Below, piece by piece: positions 25,550-34,209 of a stretch of DNA of 49,949 bases. The stretch spans positions 1 through 49,949 of the forward strand of contig CAZYIW010000006.1 of assembly GCA_964647705.1 (NCBI GenBank), read 5' to 3'. Within the stretch, counting starts at the first letter, position 1; each line of letters starts with the position of its first letter. Source of the DNA: CAZYIW01 sp964647705 (GTDB lineage Bacteria; Pseudomonadota; Gammaproteobacteria; PS1; Pseudothioglobaceae). The notes below the pieces were generated by a model, which saw only the letters and a program-made list of their open reading frames with translations, did no database searches and had not been told where the DNA came from. The position numbers and the translations under genes were made by a program.

Positions 25550-26382
25550 AGTCGGTGCTTATTACTGGTTGTTCCAGTGGTATTGGTCTTTGTATCGCAC
25601 TTGGACTTAAACAAAAAGGCTATCGTGTTTTTGCGACTGCTAGAAAAAACAAAGATGTTGAGATGCTTCGGAAAAAAGGCTTTGACGATGCATTAAAATT
25701 AGACTTACGATCTTCAAAATCCATACAAGATTGTGTACAAACACTGTTTTCTAAATCGCAAGATTTGCATGCACTGATTCACAATGGTGCTTATGGTCAA
25801 GTAGGCGCTTTAGAAGATATATCTAGAAAAACACTTGAGAAACAATTTCAAACCAATGTATTTGGTTGGCATGAGTTAAGTAATCTAGTCATACCAAAAA
25901 TGAAACAGAAAAATCAAGGTAGGATTATCTATATCAGCTCGGTTCTTGGTTTTGTGGCGATGCCTTTTAGAGGTGCATATAACAGTTCTAAATTTGCCAT
26001 TGAAGGAATGGTAAATACCTTGCGCTTGGAATTGTTGAGTACTAATATACAACTTAGCCTTATACAACCTGGGCCAATTGAGTCAAAATTTAGGCAAAAT
26101 GCTTATCAAGCCTTTAAACGCAATATTGTTATAGAAGATAGTGACTATCAAAAAAGCTATGTACAAATGATTAAGCGTTTAAATAGCAAAGATCCTGTGC
26201 AATTTACTTTATCACCAGAAGCAGTGTTAAAATGTTGTGTACATGCACTTGAGGCAAAGCGCGCTAAGATTCATTATTGGGTTACTTTCCCAACAAAATT
26301 ATTTGCTGTTTTAAATAGAATCTTGCCAGCGCGAATAATGGACCGTATCTTATTCAAAGCAGGTGATGGAGGAAAACGTTAA
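25546..26382 (+). CDS. Short-chain dehydrogenase/reductase, YbbO-like
   Basis: The 278-residue NAD(P)-dependent oxidoreductase has TGCSSGIG (7-14) for dinucleotide binding, a DLR segment (53-55), the catalytic serine region ISSVLG (Ser131/132) and YxxxK (Tyr145, Lys149). Arg and Lys residues after the second strand (TARKNKD) suggest NADP(H). The overall length and HNGAYGQVGALEDIS segment resemble YbbO-type SDRs, which act on aldehydes, but the substrate cannot be assigned. It overlaps pcnB by 4 nt and is followed after 2 bases by xseB. Confidence 0.85.
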   Translation: MKSVLITGCSSGIGLCIALGLKQKGYRVFATARKNKDVEMLRKKGFDDALKLDLRSSKSIQDCVQTLFSKSQDLHALIHNGAYGQVGALEDISRKTLEKQFQTNVFGWHELSNLVIPKMKQKNQGRIIYISSVLGFVAMPFRGAYNSSKFAIEGMVNTLRLELLSTNIQLSLIQPGPIESKFRQNAYQAFKRNIVIEDSDYQKSYVQMIKRLNSKDPVQFTLSPEAVLKCCVHALEAKRAKIHYWVTFPTKLFAVLNRILPARIMDRILFKAGDGGKR

Positions 26383-26384
26383 AT

Positions 26385-26609
26385 ATGGCCAAAAAATTTG
26401 ATTTTAATAAAGGCTTGGAAGAGCTTGAGAGCATTATTCAAAGCATGGAATCTGGCGAGCTCAGTTTAGAGGAATCGCTAAAATATTTCGAACAAGGCGT
26501 TACCCTGACAAAACAATGCCAGAAAGCTTTAAATGAAGCAGAGCAAAAAATTTCTCTATTAACAGCCAAAGACGACTATCAAGGCGAAAAACCATTCGAT
26601 GAGTTTTGA
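26385..26609 (+). CDS. xseB: Exodeoxyribonuclease VII small subunit
   Basis: The 74-residue protein matches XseB: FNKGLEELESIIQSMESGELSLEESLKYFEQGVTLTKQCQKALNEAEQKI. Several XseB chains bind one XseA chain to form the single-strand-specific exonuclease used in repair. xseA is not in the window. The last 11 nt overlap the start of ispA, the same xseB-ispA pairing as in E. coli, although dxs does not follow here. Confidence 0.95.
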   Translation: MAKKFDFNKGLEELESIIQSMESGELSLEESLKYFEQGVTLTKQCQKALNEAEQKISLLTAKDDYQGEKPFDEF

Positions 26610-27453
26610 GTGTTATCAAAGTCGAGTCAATCAACAACTCGATCAATATTTACAAAATAACAACGCGCTGACAGAGGCAATGCGCTATAGCGTTTTGGTT
26701 GGTGGTAAACGCTTTAGAGCAATTCTAACTTATACCACTGGTCAATTGTTTTCTACAGATCTTGATTTTTTGGATTCCAGCGCATGTGCAATTGAACTGA
26801 TTCACGCCTATTCGTTGATTCATGATGATCTGCCCGCAATGGACGATGATGAAATCAGACACAATCAACCTGCAAGTCACAAAGCTTTTGGTGAGGCGCA
26901 TGCCATTCTTGCTGGCGATGCCCTGCAATCGTTAGCTTTTGATATCTTGGCAAGAGACAGCCACATTGAGGCCGATGTTAGAATTCGTCTGATCAAAGCA
27001 CTGACCAGTGCTGCATTTGATATGGCAGAAGGACAAGCAATTGACTTGTCGGTGGTTGGTAAAAAGATCACAGTTGAAGATTTAGCAAAGATGCATCGAA
27101 AAAAAACTGGTGCTCTTCTGACTTGCGCTGTTGAGATGGGCGCATTGCTCTCATCTGATTGTAAGCAAAAAGACAAAAAACGCTTGTTGAGCTTTGCCCA
27201 GGCAATTGGTCTTGCCTATCAAATCCAAGACGATGTCTTGGATATTGAATCTCCTAGCGAAGTATTAGGTAAAAAACAAAACTCCGACAGTGAAAAAGGC
27301 AAACCCACTTATCCGGGTTTAATAGGTTTGGAAGAGTCTAAAAAAAGTTTTATGGATTTGTATCAAGAAGCACTTGGATACCTAAAAGATTTAAGTGTAG
27401 ATGCCGAACCTATGATTAAACTGACAAATAAATTAATGCAACGTCAATTTTAA
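26599..27453 (+). CDS. ispA: Farnesyl diphosphate synthase
   Basis: IspA condenses IPP with DMAPP and GPP to make C15 farnesyl diphosphate, the precursor of undecaprenyl phosphate and quinone side chains. The 284-residue protein has the first Asp-rich motif DDLPAMDDD (76-84) within SLIHDDLPAMDDDEIRHN, the second DDVLD (211-215), and the substrate-binding GGKRFR near residue 35. The bulky aromatic residues before the first motif (AYSLIHDD) suit a short-chain product. The stop overlaps the fabH stop on the opposite strand by 4 nt. Confidence 0.95.
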   Translation: MSFECYQSRVNQQLDQYLQNNNALTEAMRYSVLVGGKRFRAILTYTTGQLFSTDLDFLDSSACAIELIHAYSLIHDDLPAMDDDEIRHNQPASHKAFGEAHAILAGDALQSLAFDILARDSHIEADVRIRLIKALTSAAFDMAEGQAIDLSVVGKKITVEDLAKMHRKKTGALLTCAVEMGALLSSDCKQKDKKRLLSFAQAIGLAYQIQDDVLDIESPSEVLGKKQNSDSEKGKPTYPGLIGLEESKKSFMDLYQEALGYLKDLSVDAEPMIKLTNKLMQRQF

Positions 27454-28394
27454 AACTCAACTAAGACACTACCCCAACTAAATCCTCCACCTATGCCTTC
27501 AAAAAGGAGCTTATCGCCTTTTTTAATGCGACCATCTTTAACGGCAGTATCTAGGGCCAGTGGAATCGAGGCAGCTGATGTATTTCCGTGTTGATCGACG
27601 GTTACAATCACTTTATCCATAGGGGTTTTAATACGTTTGGCCACAGCAGAAATAATCCGAATATTGGCTTGATGGGGCACCATCCAGTCAAGATCTTGAG
27701 GAGATAGATTGGCTTGTTTTAGAGTTTGCTCAGCCAAATCAGACAAACGATTTACCGCAATTTTGAACACTTCATTGCCAGCCATTTCAATATATCCAAT
27801 TTCATTAATGACATTATTATTAACGTGTAATGAAGACAGGTAATTGCCATCACTAAATAGTTTGGAATGTAAAATTCCAGTTTTGTCATCGCCACTTAGC
27901 ACAACTGCACCTGCACCATCGCCAAAAAGTACAGCTGTAGAGCGATCTTCCCAATTGATAATCCGCGACATGGTTTCACTGCCAACTATGAGTACTTTGT
28001 CCATTGCACCGGTTTTTATATATTGTTCTGCTGTTGTAAGTGCAAAAATAAAACCCGCACAAACTGCTTGAAGATCAAAAGCAGGGCAAGAGGCGCCAAT
28101 GGCTTTTTGTAGCATTGTAGCCGTTGCTGGAAAGATTTTGTCTGGAGTGGTTGTGGCAAGGATAATTAAGTCCAAATCTTTGGCTTCAATACCCGCATCC
28201 TTTAATGCTTCATTGGCAGCTATTTCAGCCAAATCACAAGTAGTTTGTGTGGTAACTACTCGCCTTTGTTTAATACCTGTTCGGGTGGTGATCCATTCAT
28301 CTGAGGTATCAAGTGTTTTTTCCAAATCAGCATTAGTGACTATTTTTGGAGGCAGATACGATCCAGTACCAATAATTTTTGCAAAGTTAGCCAT
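27450..28394 (-). CDS. fabH: Beta-ketoacyl-ACP synthase III
   Basis: FabH starts fatty acid synthesis by condensing acetyl-CoA with malonyl-ACP. The 314-residue protein carries the Cys-His-Asn triad: Cys112 (QAVCAGF), His241 (VPHQANIR) and Asn271 (GNTSAAS). The N-terminus GTGSYLPP and the GGGFSWGS end are typical. It overlaps plsX by 8 nt and closes the yceD-rpmF-plsX-fabH operon. fabD, the usual next gene, is absent, and the gene instead converges on ispA. Confidence 0.97.
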   Translation of the reverse strand: MANFAKIIGTGSYLPPKIVTNADLEKTLDTSDEWITTRTGIKQRRVVTTQTTCDLAEIAANEALKDAGIEAKDLDLIILATTTPDKIFPATATMLQKAIGASCPAFDLQAVCAGFIFALTTAEQYIKTGAMDKVLIVGSETMSRIINWEDRSTAVLFGDGAGAVVLSGDDKTGILHSKLFSDGNYLSSLHVNNNVINEIGYIEMAGNEVFKIAVNRLSDLAEQTLKQANLSPQDLDWMVPHQANIRIISAVAKRIKTPMDKVIVTVDQHGNTSAASIPLALDTAVKDGRIKKGDKLLFEGIGGGFSWGSVLVEF

Positions 28395-29406
28395 GACTTA
28401 ATTCTTTTGATATTTTTGAGGCAATTTTTTCTGTAATTTTAGCATTTGCTTCAAGGTAAGCTTCTTCAATGGCAGATAAAAATGCATCAATATCAGCACT
28501 GCCGTGACTTTTGACCACCACACCTTGCAGACCTAAAAGACTAGCACCATTGTACTTTCCAGGATCAAGGCTGGATTTAAAGTCTTTTAACACAGGGGAT
28601 GCCACAACAGCCATCAGTTTGGTGATCCAGTTTTTGCTAAAAGCTTTTTTTAAATAATAGGCCATCATAGAGGCAACACCTTCACTAGCCTTGAGCGCAA
28701 TATTACCCTCATATCCATCACACACAACCAAATCAACAGTGCCTTTGTAGATATCATCACCTTCAACAAAACCGACATAATTAAGAGAAGCTTTTTTAAA
28801 TAATTCTGCAGTTTGCTTGATTTTTTCATTGCCTTTTACTTCTTCTTCACCAATATTGAGTAGCCCAATAGTAGGAGACTTAATCTTTTCGGTATATTCC
28901 ACTGCGGTGGATCCCATGGTTGCAAACTCTATTAAAGCTTGAGGTTTTGAATCTACGTTTGCCCCCAAATCTAGCATGTGTGTATGCCCGTCCATGGTTG
29001 GCATGCGCCCCATAATGGCAGGGCGGTCAATACCTTTAATGGTTTTCAAAACAAAACGAGAAATAGCCATCAGTGCGCCCGTATTACCAGCACTGACACA
29101 AGCGTCCACTTGCTTATCTTTGACCAAATTAATAGCGATCCTCATAGAAGAATCTTTTTTCTTTCTAAGGGCCACTGAAGGTGATTCATCCATAAGAACC
29201 ACCTCTGATGCGGGGGCAATATGGTAGCGATTTTTATATTGATTAGCTGATGTATTTTGAGATAATTCAGTCTCAATGGCACCTTGATTGCCAACAAAGA
29301 CAATTTCTAAATCTTTAAACTTTCTCAAGGCTTTAATACCTGCTGGAATTGTCACAGGTATTCCATGGTCTCCCCCTGAGGCATCAATTGATACCTTTAC
29401 TGCCAT
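28387..29406 (-). CDS. plsX: Phosphate acyltransferase PlsX
   Basis: PlsX makes acyl-phosphate from acyl-ACP, the donor for PlsY in phospholipid synthesis; it is a peripheral membrane protein. The 339-residue protein has the start DASGGDHGIPVTIPAG, the SAGNTGALMAISR motif, MLDLGANVDSKP, and NIGEEEVKGNE, all conserved in the family. It lies 6 bases after rpmF and overlaps fabH by 8 nt, the standard cluster. The later lipid step is covered by plsC at 44803-45665. Confidence 0.97.
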   Translation of the reverse strand: MAVKVSIDASGGDHGIPVTIPAGIKALRKFKDLEIVFVGNQGAIETELSQNTSANQYKNRYHIAPASEVVLMDESPSVALRKKKDSSMRIAINLVKDKQVDACVSAGNTGALMAISRFVLKTIKGIDRPAIMGRMPTMDGHTHMLDLGANVDSKPQALIEFATMGSTAVEYTEKIKSPTIGLLNIGEEEVKGNEKIKQTAELFKKASLNYVGFVEGDDIYKGTVDLVVCDGYEGNIALKASEGVASMMAYYLKKAFSKNWITKLMAVVASPVLKDFKSSLDPGKYNGASLLGLQGVVVKSHGSADIDAFLSAIEEAYLEANAKITEKIASKISKELSHG

Positions 29407-29412
29407 CGAATT

Positions 29413-29613
29413 TTAAGCTTCTGTTTCTTCGATTTCTTCAACAGCTGTATCGATCACTTTTTTTCCACGGTAATAACCATCTGCGGTTATATGATGACGT
29501 AAGTGAATTTCACCCGTTTCTTGGTCTTCAGATAGTGCAGGGTTTTTAAGCGCATTGTGTGCACGACGCATACCTCTTTTAGAAGGGGTTTTTCTACTTT
29601 TTTGTACAGCCAT
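29413..29613 (-). CDS. rpmF: 50S ribosomal protein L32
   Basis: The 66-residue protein starts MAVQKSRKTPSKRGMRRAH, the L32 signature, and contains the YYRGKKVI segment. It has no zinc cysteines, as in the zinc-free L32 type of E. coli. About ten extra acidic residues (VEEIEETEA) extend it beyond the usual 56-57. It lies between yceD (3-nt gap) and plsX in the conserved ribosome/lipid operon. Confidence 0.97.
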   Translation of the reverse strand: MAVQKSRKTPSKRGMRRAHNALKNPALSEDQETGEIHLRHHITADGYYRGKKVIDTAVEEIEETEA

Positions 29614-29616
29614 TTT

Positions 29617-30126
29617 TCACTCCTTTGACTTTTTAATATTTTTTAGTATAGCAAAAGGATTTTCACGCTCTTGCTGCTTTAATTCTTGCTGATCCTTATA
29701 GGATGAGCATTGATGTGGATGCATAGGTATCATCGGTATTGATAAAAGCATCTCATCGGTTAAAAATTCTATGGTTGAAAACTCTTTTTCAAAATTTTCA
29801 ACGGTTTCATAGGTGGAGTCTAAGCCCAAACCTTGTTCTTCATTTTGCAGATAAGCCAGCTTAAAGCTGGGATTTAGTTGGATCTTCACATCCTCTAAAC
29901 AACGTTGACAAGTCAGCGCAATATCAGCTTTGATGTGACCCTCTATGCAGGGAATCTTATCCTCTTGTAAATCAAAGTGTAATTCGGCGATTAAACCATC
30001 CTCAACATTGCTTGCTAAGGCTGCTACTCTAGGAAAATCTTTAATTCGATAGCTCCCAGAAAAACTAAGCCCTTTTTTGGCAAAGTTAAATAGCTTGATA
30101 ACCGGCGGCATTCCTTGCATTATCAA
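29617..30126 (-). CDS. yceD: YceD / DUF177 family protein (23S rRNA accumulation)
   Basis: The 169-residue protein has the conserved CQRCLEDVKIQL motif (about residues 101-112) and the C-terminal PMHPHQCSSYKDQQ segment of DUF177. YceD homologues are reported to be required for normal 23S rRNA accumulation, and the gene nearly always precedes rpmF, as here. Three in-frame ATG codons crowd the start (30126, 30120, 30111), so the first few residues are uncertain. A candidate promoter lies just upstream. Confidence 0.92.
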   Translation of the reverse strand: MIMQGMPPVIKLFNFAKKGLSFSGSYRIKDFPRVAALASNVEDGLIAELHFDLQEDKIPCIEGHIKADIALTCQRCLEDVKIQLNPSFKLAYLQNEEQGLGLDSTYETVENFEKEFSTIEFLTDEMLLSIPMIPMHPHQCSSYKDQQELKQQERENPFAILKNIKKSKE

Positions 30127-30144
30127 TCTTACAAAAACTGTGCA

Positions 30145-30174
30145 ATTTTACCAAAGAATCAAATTGTTATGCAA
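30145..30174 (-). promoter_or_regulatory. Candidate promoter of the yceD-rpmF-plsX-fabH operon
   Basis: Minus-strand TTGCAT (30169-30174) and TAAAAT (30145-30150) are separated by 18 bp in the 69-base gap between rlmB and yceD. The start site would be near 30138, about 12 nt before the first yceD ATG. The -10 matches five of six consensus bases; the -35 matches the first three. Confidence 0.4.
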
Positions 30175-30195
30175 AGAAGTATGATTTATTACCTT

Positions 30196-30939
30196 TTACT
30201 CAAGGCGTTGCTTGCTGGCTTCATAAAGTGTAATACCAGTAGCAACAGAAACATTTAGACTCTCAACACTGCCTTGCATAGCAATACTGACTAATTGATC
30301 ACAAGAAGATTTAACCAAAGGCCTGATACCCTTACCCTCAGTGCCCATAACCAAGGCCGTAGGGCAGGTTAGGTCTATATCTTGTATGTTACTGGATTGT
30401 TCTGCATCCAGGCCAACAACCCATAATCCGTTTTTTTGAAGCGATTTGATGGTGCGTGATAGATTGGTCACTGCAAAGATATTCAGTTGATTAAATGCGC
30501 CAGCAGATGTTTTAAAAGTACTAGCATTAATAGGCGCTGATGCATCTTTGTTAATAATAACCGCGTCTACTTTAAAAGCATTAGCACTTCTCAAACATGC
30601 TCCTAGGTTTCTTGGGTCTTGGATAGAATCTAGAATCAGTATCAAAGCAGCATGATTAAAACCACTAATATGTTGTATTAATTCATTATTTCCAGGCAGT
30701 TTTGGCAGTTTAACCTCGATCACAATTCCTTGATTTTTAGAATTTAAAGAGAGTTTTTCCAGTTGTTTTTTACCACACCGATGCGTCGAAATACCATGGC
30801 GTTTTAATTCTGTTAGGATATTGCCTAGCCGTTTGTCAGTTCTGCTCTCAAGTATGTAAGCGTTGACAATATATTCAGGGTGGCTATTGAGCTGTGCCTG
30901 GACACTGTGAAAGCCATAGATAACAATTGGCTTAGGCAT
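30196..30939 (-). CDS. rlmB: 23S rRNA (guanosine-2251-2'-O)-methyltransferase
   Basis: RlmB is a SPOUT-class enzyme that methylates G2251 in the ribosomal P-loop. The 247-residue protein has an N-terminal substrate-binding domain (IVIYGFHSVQAQLNSHPE) and the three SPOUT motifs: DSIQDPRNLGACLRSANAF, GTEGKGIRPL and SLNVSVATGITLYEA. In many gammaproteobacteria rlmB follows rnr. Here it sits 5 bases after surA, in the lptD-surA unit, while rnr lies 8 kb away on the other strand. Confidence 0.95.
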   Translation of the reverse strand: MPKPIVIYGFHSVQAQLNSHPEYIVNAYILESRTDKRLGNILTELKRHGISTHRCGKKQLEKLSLNSKNQGIVIEVKLPKLPGNNELIQHISGFNHAALILILDSIQDPRNLGACLRSANAFKVDAVIINKDASAPINASTFKTSAGAFNQLNIFAVTNLSRTIKSLQKNGLWVVGLDAEQSSNIQDIDLTCPTALVMGTEGKGIRPLVKSSCDQLVSIAMQGSVESLNVSVATGITLYEASKQRLE

Positions 30940-30944
30940 AGGTA

Positions 30945-31856
30945 TTAGAGCTTATGATCAAAGATTTCTATGTAAGCCTTATCTTTGAGTTTTTGTACCC
31001 AATTGTTATAGTATTGATCTTTTTTCTTGCTGATAAGCTTGGCTTTTGTTTGTTCAAGGCCAAGATCAATTTCACGGCGCTCGAGAACTTTGATAAGCCA
31101 CCATCCTTGCCCAGCTTTAAAAGGAGTTGATACTTCTGCTAGTTTTAATTGCTCTATTTGGTTTCTAAATACGTCAGGGAGTTTTTCAACGATTAACCAG
31201 TCAGATTCCCCACCATTTTTATATGATGGGTCTTGAGAGTGAAGTTTGGCTAAATCAGAAAAAGATTGGCCTTGTTCAATTTGATCTGATAACTGATATA
31301 AAAGTTTTTTGATTAACAGGTCTTTTGACTCAGCTGGGTTGTCGGCAGTGTCAATTGAGCTGATGGCAATTTGCGCAATTTTAACTTGTGCTTGAAGCTG
31401 TTTTTGCGTTGGAGATTGGGCTGAGGCAGCATTATCAATTTCTGTTTTTGTCAGTGTTATATTGGCTTTATCTAACACATATTGTTTAAGGCTTCTAAGT
31501 GCCAATTGCTCAGTAATATTTTGAACAATGACATCATATTGCCCAAGACCTTGTAATTGCGTTAGTGTAAGAGAATTTTGAGACGCGACACTACTAAGCG
31601 CATTATTAAGTGCGCTTAATTTAGGTTTTATTCCCAGTTCTTTAATTTTTTGTAATTTTAGTAGGCGGGTAATTTCTTTCTCAATGTGTTTGACTTTTTC
31701 ACTCTTGTTATCGGTTTTTGCCAAGATATTAGCAACAGAGCTAAAGGTAATAACATCATCATTGACAATTGCAATAATGCTGTTAGGTGCACAAAAAGCA
31801 TTAAAAGAGATAAAAACAGCAGTGGCGAGAAAAGATTTGATTTTAGTAATCATCAA
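30945..31856 (-). CDS. surA: Periplasmic chaperone SurA with a single parvulin domain
   Basis: SurA escorts outer-membrane proteins, including LptD, through the periplasm. The 303-residue protein has a signal peptide (about 1-22, ending FCA), the SurA N-terminal chaperone helices (SIIAIVNDDVITFSSV), and one parvulin domain at about 170-275 (QIAISSIDT, LAKLHSQDPSYKNGGESDWL, GQGWWLIKVLERRE). A C-terminal helix follows. E. coli SurA has about 428 residues and two parvulin domains, so one domain is missing here. It overlaps the 3' end of lptD by 14 nt, the classic lptD-surA order. Confidence 0.9.
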   Translation of the reverse strand: MMITKIKSFLATAVFISFNAFCAPNSIIAIVNDDVITFSSVANILAKTDNKSEKVKHIEKEITRLLKLQKIKELGIKPKLSALNNALSSVASQNSLTLTQLQGLGQYDVIVQNITEQLALRSLKQYVLDKANITLTKTEIDNAASAQSPTQKQLQAQVKIAQIAISSIDTADNPAESKDLLIKKLLYQLSDQIEQGQSFSDLAKLHSQDPSYKNGGESDWLIVEKLPDVFRNQIEQLKLAEVSTPFKAGQGWWLIKVLERREIDLGLEQTKAKLISKKKDQYYNNWVQKLKDKAYIEIFDHKL

Positions 31857-34038
31857 GATTGGCTAAGTAATTTGGAATGTCTTCTTCTAAGCGTTTGTAT
31901 AGGCTAGGCGTGGTTGAGGCCAACCCTTTTAAAACCAATTCAACCTCAGTAACATAATCATAGTCATTACCACTGATATGTTTCTTAAAGTGTGCTAAAC
32001 GCAGCGCCCAACAGCAAGATTCGTAGGCCACACCCGTGGTTTCTTTATTGGTAATACCGTCTGTGATAGAACGATTAATTCCTGCAAACGCGTGCATTTT
32101 ATCGTTGAGAGGATAGACACCGTAAAGCTCTGCTGATTTGGTTCCATTGTCATCATGATGAGCCAAGGTCAGAAATTTTCGAGAACCAAGATGGTAACTC
32201 ATCGCACTGTCTCGTTTATCAATCTTGTTGGTTTCAGGATCGTACTGAATGGCATTATTAAAAGTAAAATTACCCAAAGCAATATCAATATTACCGGCAA
32301 TATCAGAATACTTTCTTCTGCTAACTAAATTACCATCACTGTTCATGTCTTGGTCGTCAATATGACGAGTTTGAGCGGCTTTAAGGCTCAAATAAGTCTC
32401 GCCGGTTTCTTCGTTAATAAAATCTGATCCAATACCCAGTGTGAAACTATTGGCATTGCTGATACGGTCAATACCAGTGAATTTTTTTCCAGAAAATAGC
32501 CCTTCATAAGAATCGTTTTTATCGGCAGAATCAAAACTTGGTAGCGCACTTTGATTTTTCTTAGGAGTATAGTGATAGGCCAAACGGGGTACCAGAGTTT
32601 GAATAGTGTCGGTATTGAAGATATTGACTTCACGTTCTAGGAAAAGTTTCGAATCGATACCAAAGCTATACATAGTGCGATCATGATCGGCACTATTATC
32701 CAACGCATAATCCGTGGCAGACAAGTTCAGTGATGGCTTAATTGAATAAGCGTCAGTGGAAATAGATCTTGAAAAATTCGCTTGTGCATGTGTTCTCACA
32801 CCGGTCGTATTGCTACTGTCTTGATGTTCAAAATTACTACTAACTAAAGATAGGTCAATCTCGCGACCGCCTAACCCAGAAAATCCTTTTGAGATGGATA
32901 ATTCGGGAGCACGCGTATATTTAGCTGAACCACTGTTAACCAATTGTTCGTTTTCTGCAAATGCGGACAAGCTTAAATCTTTTTCCTCGTCAAGGTAGAG
33001 TAAATCAATGTGTGAATAAAGTGCTGAAGTCGAGGTGTTGTCGTGGGCAATTTCTTTAAAATAATTCTGATCTGAAACTCGATGCGTATTAATATTTAAT
33101 TGTGTTTTTGGATTCAGCGTTAGATCTAAATCTGTCTTGAGAAGCCAGCGTTCATTTTTAGTGATATCATCTTCAAATAGGTAATGCCCCTCAATTTCTA
33201 CTCGCCCATCTTGCCAATAATCACTAGGGCTAATCAACTGTCGGTAAACGCCCTCAACAATACTACCACGACTTGATAACTGATTAAGTGTTAACAAAAA
33301 GTCACGATCGGGTGCAATATTAAAATAATAAGGAATTCGGACTTGATAGTCATTTTCTTTGTTGCTACTTGAATCATCATATCTACCGAAACTTGGCGCT
33401 AGGAAACCAGAGCCTCTACCTTCAAGAACCCAATTATGATAAGGTGAATAGAAAATAGGTACGCCTAAAAATTCAACTGTGACATCCTTTGCTTGACCGC
33501 GATTGGTTTGTTGGTTAAGGGTAATTTGATCGGCTTTCATGCGCCAATCAGTATTGCCTAAGGGGCACAATGTATAGCTGGCTGAGTCGAAAACTTGCAC
33601 CACCGAATCGCTAACAACCTTTTGTGCTCGACCATTTATTCTAGAATCTGGATAATGAAATCTAAGCTCATTTAGAGTCGTGTGTGTTTTATCGTTTTGT
33701 TTTTTCACCACGGCTTTATTGCCGACAAACATCAAGTCTTTATCTTGAAAGTGCACTGCACCAGTCGCCGTTGAGGTTTTTTTGGATTTTTCAATGACTA
33801 CCTTATCGGCGGATAAAAAATATTCTGATGAATTAATAGAAACATTGCCACTGAGTTCATAGATGTCTTTTTTGCTGATTTCACTTCGATCGGCAATAAC
33901 GTCTAAGTTATTAGGATCAGTAGAGAGTTCCTGTTTTGGAAATAACGTGGCGTTTTCTTGGCAATTAAGCACAACACCTTGAGCATAAACCGAATTTGAC
34001 ACTAAGGCCACTATACAAAGTGTTAGGGATTTTTTCAT
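31843..34038 (-). CDS. lptD: LPS-assembly outer membrane protein LptD
   Basis: LptD is the outer-membrane barrel that, with LptE, inserts LPS into the outer leaflet. With the start at 34038 it has 731 residues: a signal peptide (MKKSLTLCIVALVSNSVYA), an OstA/LptA-like N-terminal domain (about 35-170), then a 26-strand-type barrel region. Cysteines at the N-terminus (LNCQE) and the C-terminal pair YESCCWALRL fit the known inter-domain disulfides. An upstream in-frame ATG adds 16 residues that break the signal peptide, so I reject it. It heads lptD-surA-rlmB and is divergent from hflK across 171 A+T-rich bases. Confidence 0.95.
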   Translation of the reverse strand: MKKSLTLCIVALVSNSVYAQGVVLNCQENATLFPKQELSTDPNNLDVIADRSEISKKDIYELSGNVSINSSEYFLSADKVVIEKSKKTSTATGAVHFQDKDLMFVGNKAVVKKQNDKTHTTLNELRFHYPDSRINGRAQKVVSDSVVQVFDSASYTLCPLGNTDWRMKADQITLNQQTNRGQAKDVTVEFLGVPIFYSPYHNWVLEGRGSGFLAPSFGRYDDSSSNKENDYQVRIPYYFNIAPDRDFLLTLNQLSSRGSIVEGVYRQLISPSDYWQDGRVEIEGHYLFEDDITKNERWLLKTDLDLTLNPKTQLNINTHRVSDQNYFKEIAHDNTSTSALYSHIDLLYLDEEKDLSLSAFAENEQLVNSGSAKYTRAPELSISKGFSGLGGREIDLSLVSSNFEHQDSSNTTGVRTHAQANFSRSISTDAYSIKPSLNLSATDYALDNSADHDRTMYSFGIDSKLFLEREVNIFNTDTIQTLVPRLAYHYTPKKNQSALPSFDSADKNDSYEGLFSGKKFTGIDRISNANSFTLGIGSDFINEETGETYLSLKAAQTRHIDDQDMNSDGNLVSRRKYSDIAGNIDIALGNFTFNNAIQYDPETNKIDKRDSAMSYHLGSRKFLTLAHHDDNGTKSAELYGVYPLNDKMHAFAGINRSITDGITNKETTGVAYESCCWALRLAHFKKHISGNDYDYVTEVELVLKGLASTTPSLYKRLEEDIPNYLANLDDY

Positions 34039-34209
34039 GCTATTATAACTGCTACAAAATTTAGTTATTTTAACACTATAAGACAAAGACTTTATGGCTT
34101 ATGAATTGTGGACTAAATTTTGTGGATATATGAATACAGATTAGTCGCAAAGATATTCTATATTTTCGGTAAAATGAATCAGATTTTTAAATATATATGG
34201 AACGAGTGA

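Noticed and set aside
34042..34047. TATAAT on the minus strand just before the lptD ATG as its promoter
   Set aside because: It ends 3 bases before the start codon and has no -35 or extended -10; use would give a leaderless or truncated message.
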